The position numbers were made by a program, and so were the translations under genes. Positions 34,201 through 42,051 of a stretch of 64,000 nt of DNA are shown one piece after another. Numbering within the stretch: the first letter of the stretch is position 1; every line of letters starts with the position of its first letter. Source of the DNA: Armatimonas rosea (GTDB lineage Bacteria; Armatimonadota; Armatimonadia; Armatimonadales; Armatimonadaceae); the NCBI RefSeq assembly GCF_014202505.1, contig NZ_JACHGW010000001.1, positions 1,550,001 through 1,614,000 of the forward strand. The letters run 5' to 3'. A model generated the notes under the pieces. That model was not told the DNA's origin, did no database searches, and worked only from the letters and a program-made list of their open reading frames with translations.

Positions 34201-36624
34201 TCATGGGGCGGCGCGCAGAAACAGCCCCTTCCCGGCGGGAATCGAGATCAGCTCTCCTGACCGATAACTTGCCTCGGGCTGGAAGTTCGGGATGGCGGCC
34301 GCGTGGAGGGTTTGGATGGTCTTGGGGAGCGTGAGCGTGACGGCGACATCGGTTTTTGCCCAGCTGGCCAGGGCGATGAGCAGGCGATCTTTGGCTTGGT
34401 AGACGGTTGCGCGGACATCGGGGTGGCTGGTCTTGACGGGGCAAGCGTCGTCCCAGAAGCCGATCAGCTCGGTGTTTTGGATGCCGTAGTCATCGAAGGC
34501 TTTCCAGAGCGGGCGGGGATCGCCGGACCAGGGGAGGCGGGCGGTCTCGCCAAAGAGCAGGCCGCGCCAGGGATGGGCACCGTCGAGCATCTCCGACATC
34601 ATGCCAAAGGGAATCCCGCTCATTTCTGTGAGCCAGTAGTCTGGGGCGGCGTCGCGGGCGGGGAAGCCCTCCCCGATCCAGAGGCGGTCGAGGTAGGGCA
34701 GGAACTCCTGGTAGATCACCAGGTTGGTGCCGTAGCCCGCCCAGTCGTTGAAGTGGTTCCAGGTGTGGAAGTCGATCAGGCGCTTGGGGCGCGTATCCAG
34801 AATCCGCCGGGCGCGGGCGAGGCTGTGGGAATCGAGCGCGGCATCGTCGATATAGACCCCGTCGATATCCGCCTTCTCGCAGAGCCACTTGAGGCCCTCC
34901 AGATAGAAGTTGTTCCAGCGCGAGTCCGGGGTCGTGATGACCGAGAGGTCCAGCTCGGCGTAGGGGCCACCGACCTTGTCTTGCCAGGCGGGGATAAAGT
35001 CCTCCCCCAGGTTCTCCGTCAGCCAGGGGTGGGGGCCGTTGGGATGGAGCAGGGTCTTGGCGTTCTTGCCTGGCCCGGCGACAATCACCTCGCCGCTGAG
35101 GCTGTGCAGCGGGATCAGCTCGGGCATGTTCTGCGTGATCTCGCGGGTGGTGTAGTAGACCTTCACCCGGGTGTTCTTCGCATGCGCCGCCTGGGTGAGT
35201 TTCTGCAGGGCGCTAAACGATGCGTCGGCGTAGGGGTAGTTGATGTAGGGGGAGAAAAAGGTCGCCTGGTGCACATTGAGGACATTCGGGCCGCGTGTGG
35301 CGTCCATCTCCGCGACCGCTTTCTCGTGCGGCTCGGGGGACTTGGAGCCGCCGAGGTGGATGTAGCGGTCGTGCCACTGCGCCTCGGTGTTGAGGAGCTT
35401 AAAGGGAGTGAGATAGAAGTCCACGATGAAATCCCTGCTCTCACCTGCCGCGAGGGTGCGTGGGCCGGTGAAGGCGCGGATCGTCCCGTTCTCGACAGTG
35501 ACCCCGCCGGTGCCCCAGCTCTCGGGCAAGTTCAGCGGCTGGAAGCCGTAGTAGATATTGACCAGCGGGCGGCGGAAGTTTGCCCCCTTGAGACGTAGCA
35601 TCAGCCCCGCATTGACCTCGCCCAGCCAGAGCGCGTCCTGGTGCTTCTTCGTGTCCCACTTCCAGCTCCAGCTCTTGGGCGCGGTGCCGCCCTGCTTGCC
35701 GAGGCCCATCATCAGCTTGGCCCGCTCGGGGAGCAGCGGGACGACCAGCGCGAGCTCCCGCACGTCGGTGGGCTTGTGTGCCGTCAGCCGCAGCGTCAGC
35801 GAGCCCGAGCCGGTGTAGTCGAGCTGGCCCGTGACCAGGAGCGAGAGCCCCTCGGCTTGGCTTACCGAGTCCCACTGTGCCAGGGTCTCGGTGGCTCCGA
35901 GGCTCCGGCTCATGCGCCCCGCCGGGCTCCAGCGTAGCGGGCCGCTGGCGGTCTCGACCTCTAAGCGCATCGGGGCGGCGAGGAGCGGCGTGAGCTTCCC
36001 GAGCTTGGTGTTGCTGCCGTTGAAGGCGCTCTCGATTTGGCTTGGAAGCCCCTCGCTGCCCAGCGTCAGCTGCCGTCCGAGCACCTTGATCTTCGAGCCT
36101 GAGACCTGCACCGGCAGAAACGGCTTGGTAACGGTTCGCTCCGCCCCTGCCGTGGAGTCCAGCCAGCGCAGGCGGGAGAGATTCGCCGCCACCGAGTCGC
36201 CGTGGTCGTCAAGGGGCTTGCCGCTGACAGTGAGTACTATCTCCACCGGCACACGCTCCGCCCCCACGGTGACGGTTACTGTTCCCGCGCACCGGCCCCG
36301 CACCGACTTGGGCACGTCCACCCCGACCCAGAGCACCTGTGTCTTGCCCGGCTTGAGTGTCAGCTGCTTGGTAAACGCCTTGCCCCGCATGTCGATGCCA
36401 CCGAGGCTCAGGCAGCGCATCGCACTTGCGGGAATCGCCCCAAGCGCGCCCGAGACAAAACCCACCGCGCCGCCGCCCTCGCTCGCCACCAGCGCGATCT
36501 GAAAGACGAAAAACTCGCCGGGCCGCGCGGCTCCGGTGAACGTGGCACTCGGTGTGGACGGCGGCGTATCGACCCGGCGGATCGGGCGCTCGCGGGGGGC
36601 GGTGAAGACGGTCAGCGTTGGCAT
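34201..36624 (-). CDS. Large glycoside hydrolase-like protein (DUF6067-like)
   Basis: An 807-residue protein. Residues 1-150 are an Ig-like/bacterial GH N-terminal domain (GKTQVLWVGVDVP, GTVTVTVG). Residues 160-460 form a second beta-sandwich. Residues 470-740 look like a TIM barrel, with VKVYYTTREI and DGVYIDDAALDS where Asp residues occupy typical catalytic or binding positions, and IDFHTWNHFNDWAG. The C-terminus is a small beta domain. The overall plan resembles DUF6067 proteins, which are treated as glycosidases. Substrate and secretion are unclear, as no signal peptide is visible. TAGAAT lies 6 nt before ATG. Confidence 0.7.
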   Translation of the reverse strand: MPTLTVFTAPRERPIRRVDTPPSTPSATFTGAARPGEFFVFQIALVASEGGGAVGFVSGALGAIPASAMRCLSLGGIDMRGKAFTKQLTLKPGKTQVLWVGVDVPKSVRGRCAGTVTVTVGAERVPVEIVLTVSGKPLDDHGDSVAANLSRLRWLDSTAGAERTVTKPFLPVQVSGSKIKVLGRQLTLGSEGLPSQIESAFNGSNTKLGKLTPLLAAPMRLEVETASGPLRWSPAGRMSRSLGATETLAQWDSVSQAEGLSLLVTGQLDYTGSGSLTLRLTAHKPTDVRELALVVPLLPERAKLMMGLGKQGGTAPKSWSWKWDTKKHQDALWLGEVNAGLMLRLKGANFRRPLVNIYYGFQPLNLPESWGTGGVTVENGTIRAFTGPRTLAAGESRDFIVDFYLTPFKLLNTEAQWHDRYIHLGGSKSPEPHEKAVAEMDATRGPNVLNVHQATFFSPYINYPYADASFSALQKLTQAAHAKNTRVKVYYTTREITQNMPELIPLHSLSGEVIVAGPGKNAKTLLHPNGPHPWLTENLGEDFIPAWQDKVGGPYAELDLSVITTPDSRWNNFYLEGLKWLCEKADIDGVYIDDAALDSHSLARARRILDTRPKRLIDFHTWNHFNDWAGYGTNLVIYQEFLPYLDRLWIGEGFPARDAAPDYWLTEMSGIPFGMMSEMLDGAHPWRGLLFGETARLPWSGDPRPLWKAFDDYGIQNTELIGFWDDACPVKTSHPDVRATVYQAKDRLLIALASWAKTDVAVTLTLPKTIQTLHAAAIPNFQPEASYRSGELISIPAGKGLFLRAAP

Positions 36625-36630
36625 GGGGGG

Positions 36631-36636
36631 ATTCTA
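36631..36636 (-). promoter_or_regulatory. -10 box for leaderless 36624 gene
   Basis: TAGAAT on the minus strand with a 6-nt all-C spacer before ATG 36624. Confidence 0.5.
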
Positions 36637-36668
36637 CCCCCTAACCCCCGCCCGGCGGGGGGACAACA
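36637..36668. repeat. Half palindromic element at polX promoter
   Basis: CCCCCTAACCCCCGCC.GGCGGGGGGA.ACAAGG closely matches the left half of the element at 44309-44345 inside a coding frame. It lies between divergent promoters; the polX -10 follows 4 nt after it. Confidence 0.6.
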
Positions 36669-36671
36669 AGG

Positions 36672-36677
36672 TAAAAT
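36672..36677 (+). promoter_or_regulatory. -10 box for leaderless polX
   Basis: TAAAAT with a 6-nt gap to ATG 36684. Confidence 0.5.
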
Positions 36678-36683
36678 CGCTCC

Positions 36684-38297
36684 ATGACCAACTACGAGAT
36701 CGCGCGGCGCTTCGAGGCCATCGCGGATATTTTGGAGATCCAGGGCGAGAACCCGTTCAAAGTGCGCGCCTACCGCGTCGCGGCGGAGACGATTGACGAT
36801 CTAGAAGACGACCTCGCGACCATCCACGCCCACGGCAAGCTGCGCGAGCTTCCCGGCTTTGGTGAGGCCATCGCCAGCAAGACCGCCGATTTTCTGGCAT
36901 CGGGCACCACCGCGATCTGGGAGCGCATCAAGGACTCGGTGCCGACGGGCGTCGTGAAAATGGCGAGTGTTCCCGGAGTCGGCCCGCGCACCGCCAAAGC
37001 GCTCTGGGAGGCGCTGGAGGTCACGAGTGTCGAGGCGCTCGAAGCCGCCTGCCGCGAGCAACGCGTCCGAGCCGTCGCCGGGTTTGGAGCGGCCAAAGAG
37101 ACAAAGCTGCTGGAGAAAATCGAAGCCTGGAAGCGCCTCAACGAGAAGATGCCGCGCCGCTGGGCCTTGCCACTGGCTGAAAAGCTTGCGGCTGAGCTAC
37201 GGAAGATCGAAGGCGTTGAGCGGGTTGAGATCGCCGGAGAGCTACGGCGCGGTTGTGAAAGCGTCGAAAAAATTATTCTTTGTGTGTTTGCTCCTGAGTT
37301 TGGTATTGAATTACCGGCGTTACCGGAGCGTGTTGAGTGTATTGTTGTCGCAGGAAAAGGGACTTATGGTTGGGGGGATACTGAGTTATTGGCTACTGGA
37401 CCAGAGGCGTTTACTCAGACTCTCACTGATATGACAGATGTAGACGACCTAGAAATTGCATCTGACGAAGGACTCGCATTTGCATTTGCCAATGTTCCTT
37501 TTATCGAGCCGGAGCTTCGGGACTGGCCGGATGTCATTGAGCTTGCCAAGGCGGGCAAGCTGCCTAAGCTCATCACGGAGGCGGATTTTAAGGGCCAGCT
37601 TCACGAGCACACGACCTGGTCGGATGGGACGGCGTCGATTCGCGAGATGGCGGAGGCGGCGCTGGAGCGGGGCTACGAATATCTCGCGATCACCGACCAC
37701 TCACCGCTGCTGGCGATTGCCAATGGGCTGAGCCGGGAGCGCGTGCTGGCGCAGCTCGACGAGATCGAGAGCCTGCGCCCGGAGTTTGCGGCGCGGGGGC
37801 TGGCGATTCTCTCGGGGCTGGAGGTGGATATCCTCAAAGACGGGACGCTGGACATGGACGACGACGTTCTCGCGAAGCTGGATATTGTCGTGGCGAGTGT
37901 CCACATGCGCTACAAAGAAGACGAGGCGGCGATGACGCAGCGTATCTGCACGGCGCTTGCCAGCCCGCACGTGGACATTCTCGGGCACCCGACCGGGCGG
38001 ATCATGGGCCAGCGCGAGGGCTATCCGCTGGATATCGACGCCGTGATCGCGGCGGCGGCGAAGCATAAGAAAGCGCTGGAGATCAACGCGTCGCCCGAGC
38101 GTATGGACCTGTGCGACGAGCACGTGAAGAAGGCCAAGGCGGCGGGGGTGAAGATCGCGATCAACTGCGACGCGCACTCGACAAAATCGCTGGGGAATCT
38201 CTCGTGGGGGCTGTGTATCGCCCGCCGGGCGGGGCTGGAAGCAAGCGACGTGCTCAACTGCTGGGACTTGGCGACACTGCGAGGGTGGCTGGGGTAG
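36684..38297 (+). CDS. polX: DNA polymerase X family / PHP protein with degenerate polymerase site
   Basis: A 537-residue protein with the bacterial PolX layout: helix-hairpin-helix domain (about residues 1-150, FGEAIASKTADF, VPGVGPRTAKALWE), palm (about 160-290) and PHP domain (about 300-537). The PHP site looks intact (QLHEHTTWSDG, AITDHSPL, LSGLEVDIL, SVHMRY, ILGHPTGR, CDAHSTKS), consistent with a metal-dependent nuclease or phosphoesterase. In the palm, the usual GSLRR....V-x-D-x-D motif reads GELRRGCESVEKIIL (185-199): both catalytic Asp positions are Lys196 and Ile198, and the third Asp region is short and unrecognisable. Polymerase activity is therefore unlikely. The altered palm is encoded by an AT-richer patch (about 37257-37500). 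Confidence 0.85.
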   Translation: MTNYEIARRFEAIADILEIQGENPFKVRAYRVAAETIDDLEDDLATIHAHGKLRELPGFGEAIASKTADFLASGTTAIWERIKDSVPTGVVKMASVPGVGPRTAKALWEALEVTSVEALEAACREQRVRAVAGFGAAKETKLLEKIEAWKRLNEKMPRRWALPLAEKLAAELRKIEGVERVEIAGELRRGCESVEKIILCVFAPEFGIELPALPERVECIVVAGKGTYGWGDTELLATGPEAFTQTLTDMTDVDDLEIASDEGLAFAFANVPFIEPELRDWPDVIELAKAGKLPKLITEADFKGQLHEHTTWSDGTASIREMAEAALERGYEYLAITDHSPLLAIANGLSRERVLAQLDEIESLRPEFAARGLAILSGLEVDILKDGTLDMDDDVLAKLDIVVASVHMRYKEDEAAMTQRICTALASPHVDILGHPTGRIMGQREGYPLDIDAVIAAAAKHKKALEINASPERMDLCDEHVKKAKAAGVKIAINCDAHSTKSLGNLSWGLCIARRAGLEASDVLNCWDLATLRGWLG

Positions 38298-38299
38298 TC

Positions 38300-38425
38300 C
38301 CGCCCGTTGGAGGGGCGGGACTGGAGAGCGCGGCGCTGCGAAGCCCGTTCCGGGCATGAAGCGGTATGGGCGGCACGCCCTTCCTAGCCGGAGGCTCTCC
38401 AGTCCCCCCGTTCTGATCGGGGGGA
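38300..38425. repeat. Palindromic element with 13-bp inverted repeat
   Basis: GGGACTGGAGAGC (about 38317-38329) pairs with GCTCTCCAGTCCC (about 38392-38405). Inside are CCCGTTCCGGGC and other short palindromes. An outer CCCGCCC..GGGCGGG hairpin (38299-38319) and CCCCCCG..CGGGGGG (38405-38424) bracket it. No gene; it lies between convergent genes. Confidence 0.6.
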
Positions 38426-38842
38426 CTACGGCTTGAGCGGCTGGATTTCCTCGGCGAGTTTTTCGACAAAGGTAATCGCCTCGTCCATTGTTCCTAGGAA
38501 AACGACTTCGTAACGAATTTTTGTTGGTTGCGATTGGCCTTTGAAGGTACGTGTGACCGAAAATAGCTCCGGCTCTTTTTCATAGAAATAGGCGACATTT
38601 TCCCAGGCGCGTTCCGAGGTTTCCGGCCAGAAGAGCTCAACAACGGCATGGTGTTGACGGGGCATAAGCCAGCGAAGCTTGGGACGCTGTTCGAGCTCTG
38701 TGATGAGCGGGAGCAGTCGGCGTAGCTTCGTACAGTAGTCATCCTCGGGCATCTCGAACATAGCGAACTCTGCGATGGTTTTTTCGCAGCGAGCGCGCAG
38801 GTCTAGCCAGCGCTCCGCGTTCGTCATCTCGGGCTCGTTCAT
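38426..38842 (-). CDS. Unknown soluble protein
   Basis: A 138-residue protein: an N-terminal helical, acidic region (ERWLDLRARCEKTIAEFAMF), a central PRQHHAVVELFWPETSERAWENVAYFYEKE and a C-terminal strand plus helix (YEVVFLGTMDEAITFVEKLA). I do not recognise a family. The gene is AT-richer than its neighbours. ATG 38827 (MTNAERW) is a possible later start. It is downstream of the thioesterase gene by about 40 nt on the same strand. Confidence 0.6.
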   Translation of the reverse strand: MNEPEMTNAERWLDLRARCEKTIAEFAMFEMPEDDYCTKLRRLLPLITELEQRPKLRWLMPRQHHAVVELFWPETSERAWENVAYFYEKEPELFSVTRTFKGQSQPTKIRYEVVFLGTMDEAITFVEKLAEEIQPLKP

Positions 38843-38883
38843 GATCGCTTTCGCGGGCTCGGCCCGCTTCGCGCTTGCGCGGC

Positions 38884-39369
38884 CTAGGCAGGGACTTTCA
38901 GGCCCTGAACCTCATTGGCGATCTGTTGGCGCAGCTCCATCATGCGGGTGGCGTAGCGCTCCAGCGTGCGGTCTTCGTCGGTCTCGGGGGTCCAGGAGGG
39001 CACGGCGACGGGCTTTCCGCTATCGTCCACGGCCACGAAGACCATGAGGCAGTGGGTGGTGGGGGAGACAGTGCCCGAGCGTGGGTCGCCCGCCGAGACA
39101 TCGACTGCCAGGTGCATGCTGGTGCGGCCCGTGTAGATCACCTTGGCGTCTACTTCGACCACGTGGCCGATCAGCACGGGGCGCTCGAAGCGAATCCCCC
39201 CGACATAGGCCGTCACACAGTAGTGGGCGCTCCAGCCCACGGCGCAGGCATAGCCCGCCTGGTCGATCCACTTCATCACCGCGCCCCCGTGGACCTTCCC
39301 GCCGAAGTTCACATCGGTGGGCTCCGCGAGGAAGCGCAGGGTTATCTGCCGTTGAGGTTTCATAGACAT
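38884..39369 (-). CDS. Acyl-CoA thioesterase, hotdog fold (YciA-like)
   Basis: A 161-residue hotdog-fold thioesterase. VNFGGKVHGGAVMKWIDQAGYACAV holds the GG-x-hhxWhD motif with the catalytic Asp, and HVVEVDAKVIYTGRTSMHLAVDV and HCLMVFVAVDD complete the beta-sheet. It hydrolyses acyl-CoA to free acid and CoA, probably as a hexamer of dimers in the cytoplasm; chain-length preference cannot be read. A TAAACT box (39379-39384) lies 9 nt before ATG, over the end of the bpX6-like gene, so it probably has its own promoter. Confidence 0.88.
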   Translation of the reverse strand: MSMKPQRQITLRFLAEPTDVNFGGKVHGGAVMKWIDQAGYACAVGWSAHYCVTAYVGGIRFERPVLIGHVVEVDAKVIYTGRTSMHLAVDVSAGDPRSGTVSPTTHCLMVFVAVDDSGKPVAVPSWTPETDEDRTLERYATRMMELRQQIANEVQGLKVPA

Positions 39370-39381
39370 AATGGGCGCAGT

Positions 39382-42051
39382 TTACAGCCGAACCCGCAGA
39401 TCGCGCACGAGCTGGCCGGTGGTGGGATGAATCACGAGAAGTCGGCCCTGGGAGTCCGCGACCGTCAGGGCATCGGGGGTGGCCCGCAGGCGCACCCGCT
39501 CCGCCCCCGAGAGCCGGAGCTGGAGCTGTGGCACCTTGAAGTCTCCCGACACACTGTGGGTTCCCAGCACCGTGATCCCCAGCGGGTCCCGGAGGGCGCT
39601 GAGGGTGAGGGCCGCGCGTCCCAGCGAGACAACGGCCAGCCCCACGGGTGTGTCGCCGGGCTCCCCAAGGACACAGCTACGCTCTAGAGCACCAACCTGG
39701 GCATGGAGAACCACCACCTCGTCGCCAAAGAGGCTCATCGCATCGGACTCCGTCTCCAGCCAGAAGAAGCTGTCGTGGAAGAAGTCAAAGGTGCCGCCTT
39801 GGAAGGGCAGGGCGCGCCGCAGCGTGGGGCGGGCGTCGTTCCAGAGGAAGGGCTCGCTGGTCTGGGTGCTCAGGCTCAGGACACTCCGATCCGGGCCAAG
39901 GGCGAGCACGGGGTCGCCGGTCTCGATCGTCGTGAGCGCCTTGGGCTGGGGGGCAAGCGTGTCGAGCTCTAATAGCTGACCGTTGCGTGCGACCCGCCAG
40001 AGGCCATCGTGGAGCTCGGATTCCCAGCAGAGCAGCGAGAGCTCGCCCCAGTCGGTGACCTTGCGGGTTCCCAGGTCCAGCACATGCACCCGCTGGCTCT
40101 CGTCGCGGTGGGCCAGCGCGACCGCGCGTGCGCCGGTCCGACCCACCACCAGCGAGGTCGCCGGGAGCTCGAAGCGGTGCAGGATGCGCCCCTCGTGGCT
40201 CAGGAGCAAGACCCCCGCCTCGCCCAGTGCCGCGAGCGTGCGGCCGTCGGGGAGCGCGGCGGCATCGACAATCGGGACAGTGCCCGTGTCGCCGCCCTCG
40301 ATACGGATCTCAAGGGGCTCGGTGCGGTCGAGAAGCGGCGTGGGGGGCTTGGGAGTGAGGCTCGGGAGGTCGGCCTCCAGCGCCGGGAGCTGCGCCTTGC
40401 GCGCCCAGGTCGTGGCGGTGTTGGCAGGAAGAGTCACGCTCCCGCTCCCATGGTCGGCGAGGGCGGCGCGTAGCCCGAGGCGCAGGAGGGGAATCAGGGC
40501 AGGGGCGGCGGGCTGGGTGGTGCGCGTGAAGAGGACCGTGAGCAGGGTCTCCCGCTCTCGGGCGGCACCGGGGGCCTTGAGCAGGGCGCGTGCCTGCTCC
40601 TGCCAGGGCTCGGACTCCTCGGCGCTCTCGCTCCAGAGCAGTAAACGGGCGAGGAGCTGCGCCCCCCCAACCCCGCCCTGTGTCGCGCCGAGCTCGGCCC
40701 AGCGCTTGGCGAGTGGGCGCGCGGCCTCAACGGGGTCCACCGTGGCCACGGCGCGGGCGTAGTCGCCCCACTCGGCGTGGAGCTGGGCCCACTCCACCCG
40801 AAGCGTCTCCGCCGCGGCGCGCTGGCTGCTCTGCTCCAGGCGGAAGATCACCTCCGAAAAGCACTGGTGGCGTCGTGCCAGAGCAATCGCGCGCTCCTTC
40901 TCGCCGGCCAGCCACCACTGCCGGACGATCAGCGACGGCGGAAGCTTGCGTGCCTCTGCCAGCTCGGCGGCGAGGCGGAGCTGGCCGTGGCGCTCGAGAA
41001 ACGAGACCGCTTCTTCGTCTTCCCGGAGAAGCTCCGCAAGAACATAGGCCGCCTCATCGAAGCGCCCCTCGTTCTTGAGCCGCTCGACCGCCTCCCGGTA
41101 GAGCTGCTTGAAGCCATCGTGCAGGCCGGTCCAGGGCAGCGACGAGTCCGCGCGGGTAGGAGTGGGGCGGATCGCCAGCTCGGAGCGGGGGCGGAGCACC
41201 CCGATGCCCGTCGGGGTGTCGTCGTTCTCGCCCGGCTTGCCCAGGGGGATGGCGTGCTGGAGGGCCTCGTGCCACTTGCCCTGCTCAAAGAGCGCTAGCA
41301 TCTGGCTGAGGTACTCGGCGTTCTGGCGGGAGATCGCCTCAAGCTGGCCGGGGGAGAAGACCTGCTCCCGGATGGTCTCCCGCAGGCGGTCGGTCGTCGC
41401 GTTGCTCACCGACTTGCGCAGGTCGCGGAACCACCAGGTCAGGCGCCAGCGTGCCTGCTCCAGCGGGGAGAGGTCCTCCAGGAGGCGGCGCGGGCGTGGT
41501 GTCTGCGACGGCGGCTGGTTGAGGGCGTCCAGCAGCGACGATTTCTGGGCCGTGAGGGCGGGGTTGGGGGTGACCAGCGGCGTGGCCTTGAGTGGGGGAA
41601 GCGCCTCAAGGATGGCGGTGGTGACCACGGGGGGCGGGGGCACGAGCGGCTGTGTCGGGATCACGGCGAGCGTCTCTAGCGCCAGCCAGTCCGCGGGCTC
41701 CACAGGGGTAAGCTCCGCGAGGGCCACGACCACGACCCGCCCGCGCTCGGCGAAGATCAGGCTCTCGGGAGGCGGGGCGAGCGCCTCGCACGCCGCCTTG
41801 GTGAGGGGCAGGCCCAGCAAGTGGCCACGCTCGCGCACCAGCGGTAGCCCCGGCGCGGTCTCTGCGATGAGCGCCTTCGGCCTGGCCAGGATCACCAGGA
41901 GCGCCCCGTCTTCCGTCTGGCTGACCCGCACGCCCGGCTCCCAGAGCGCCAGAATCCGCCGCTGTGCCTCGTCCTCGCCCAGGACGGCCGTCTCGAAGAG
42001 AAGCGCTGCGGCGGTGACCGTGCCACGGTGGACAAGCTGCTTGGGGGTCAT
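39382..42051 (-). CDS. bpX6-like / beta-propeller protein of MoxR-vWA ternary system
   Basis: An 889-residue protein. Residues 1-140 (HRGTVTAAALLFETAVLGED, RILALWEPGVRV, AETAPGLPLVRERGHLLGLPL) resemble the bpX6 domain of MoxR-vWA-beta-propeller ternary systems. Residues 200-560 are helical (LREDEEAVSFLERHGQLRLAAELAE, WLAGEKERAIALARRH), possibly TPR-like. Residues 585-889 form a beta-propeller (DGRTLAALGEAGVLLLSHEG, RVHVLDLGTRKVTDW, GRLLVIHPTTGQLV). ATG overlaps the upstream stop by ATGA. It is the last and largest gene of the four-gene operon from 45666. Family assignment is from memory of these domains and needs a profile search. Confidence 0.68.
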   Translation of the reverse strand: MTPKQLVHRGTVTAAALLFETAVLGEDEAQRRILALWEPGVRVSQTEDGALLVILARPKALIAETAPGLPLVRERGHLLGLPLTKAACEALAPPPESLIFAERGRVVVVALAELTPVEPADWLALETLAVIPTQPLVPPPPVVTTAILEALPPLKATPLVTPNPALTAQKSSLLDALNQPPSQTPRPRRLLEDLSPLEQARWRLTWWFRDLRKSVSNATTDRLRETIREQVFSPGQLEAISRQNAEYLSQMLALFEQGKWHEALQHAIPLGKPGENDDTPTGIGVLRPRSELAIRPTPTRADSSLPWTGLHDGFKQLYREAVERLKNEGRFDEAAYVLAELLREDEEAVSFLERHGQLRLAAELAEARKLPPSLIVRQWWLAGEKERAIALARRHQCFSEVIFRLEQSSQRAAAETLRVEWAQLHAEWGDYARAVATVDPVEAARPLAKRWAELGATQGGVGGAQLLARLLLWSESAEESEPWQEQARALLKAPGAARERETLLTVLFTRTTQPAAPALIPLLRLGLRAALADHGSGSVTLPANTATTWARKAQLPALEADLPSLTPKPPTPLLDRTEPLEIRIEGGDTGTVPIVDAAALPDGRTLAALGEAGVLLLSHEGRILHRFELPATSLVVGRTGARAVALAHRDESQRVHVLDLGTRKVTDWGELSLLCWESELHDGLWRVARNGQLLELDTLAPQPKALTTIETGDPVLALGPDRSVLSLSTQTSEPFLWNDARPTLRRALPFQGGTFDFFHDSFFWLETESDAMSLFGDEVVVLHAQVGALERSCVLGEPGDTPVGLAVVSLGRAALTLSALRDPLGITVLGTHSVSGDFKVPQLQLRLSGAERVRLRATPDALTVADSQGRLLVIHPTTGQLVRDLRVRL

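Noticed and set aside
20149-36624. A single carbohydrate-utilisation locus spanning the sugar isomerase, sulfatase, GxGYxYP, Gfo/Idh and DUF6067-like genes
   Set aside because: The genes are on both strands with separate promoters, broken by unrelated genes and repeats; no transporter or regulator ties them together.
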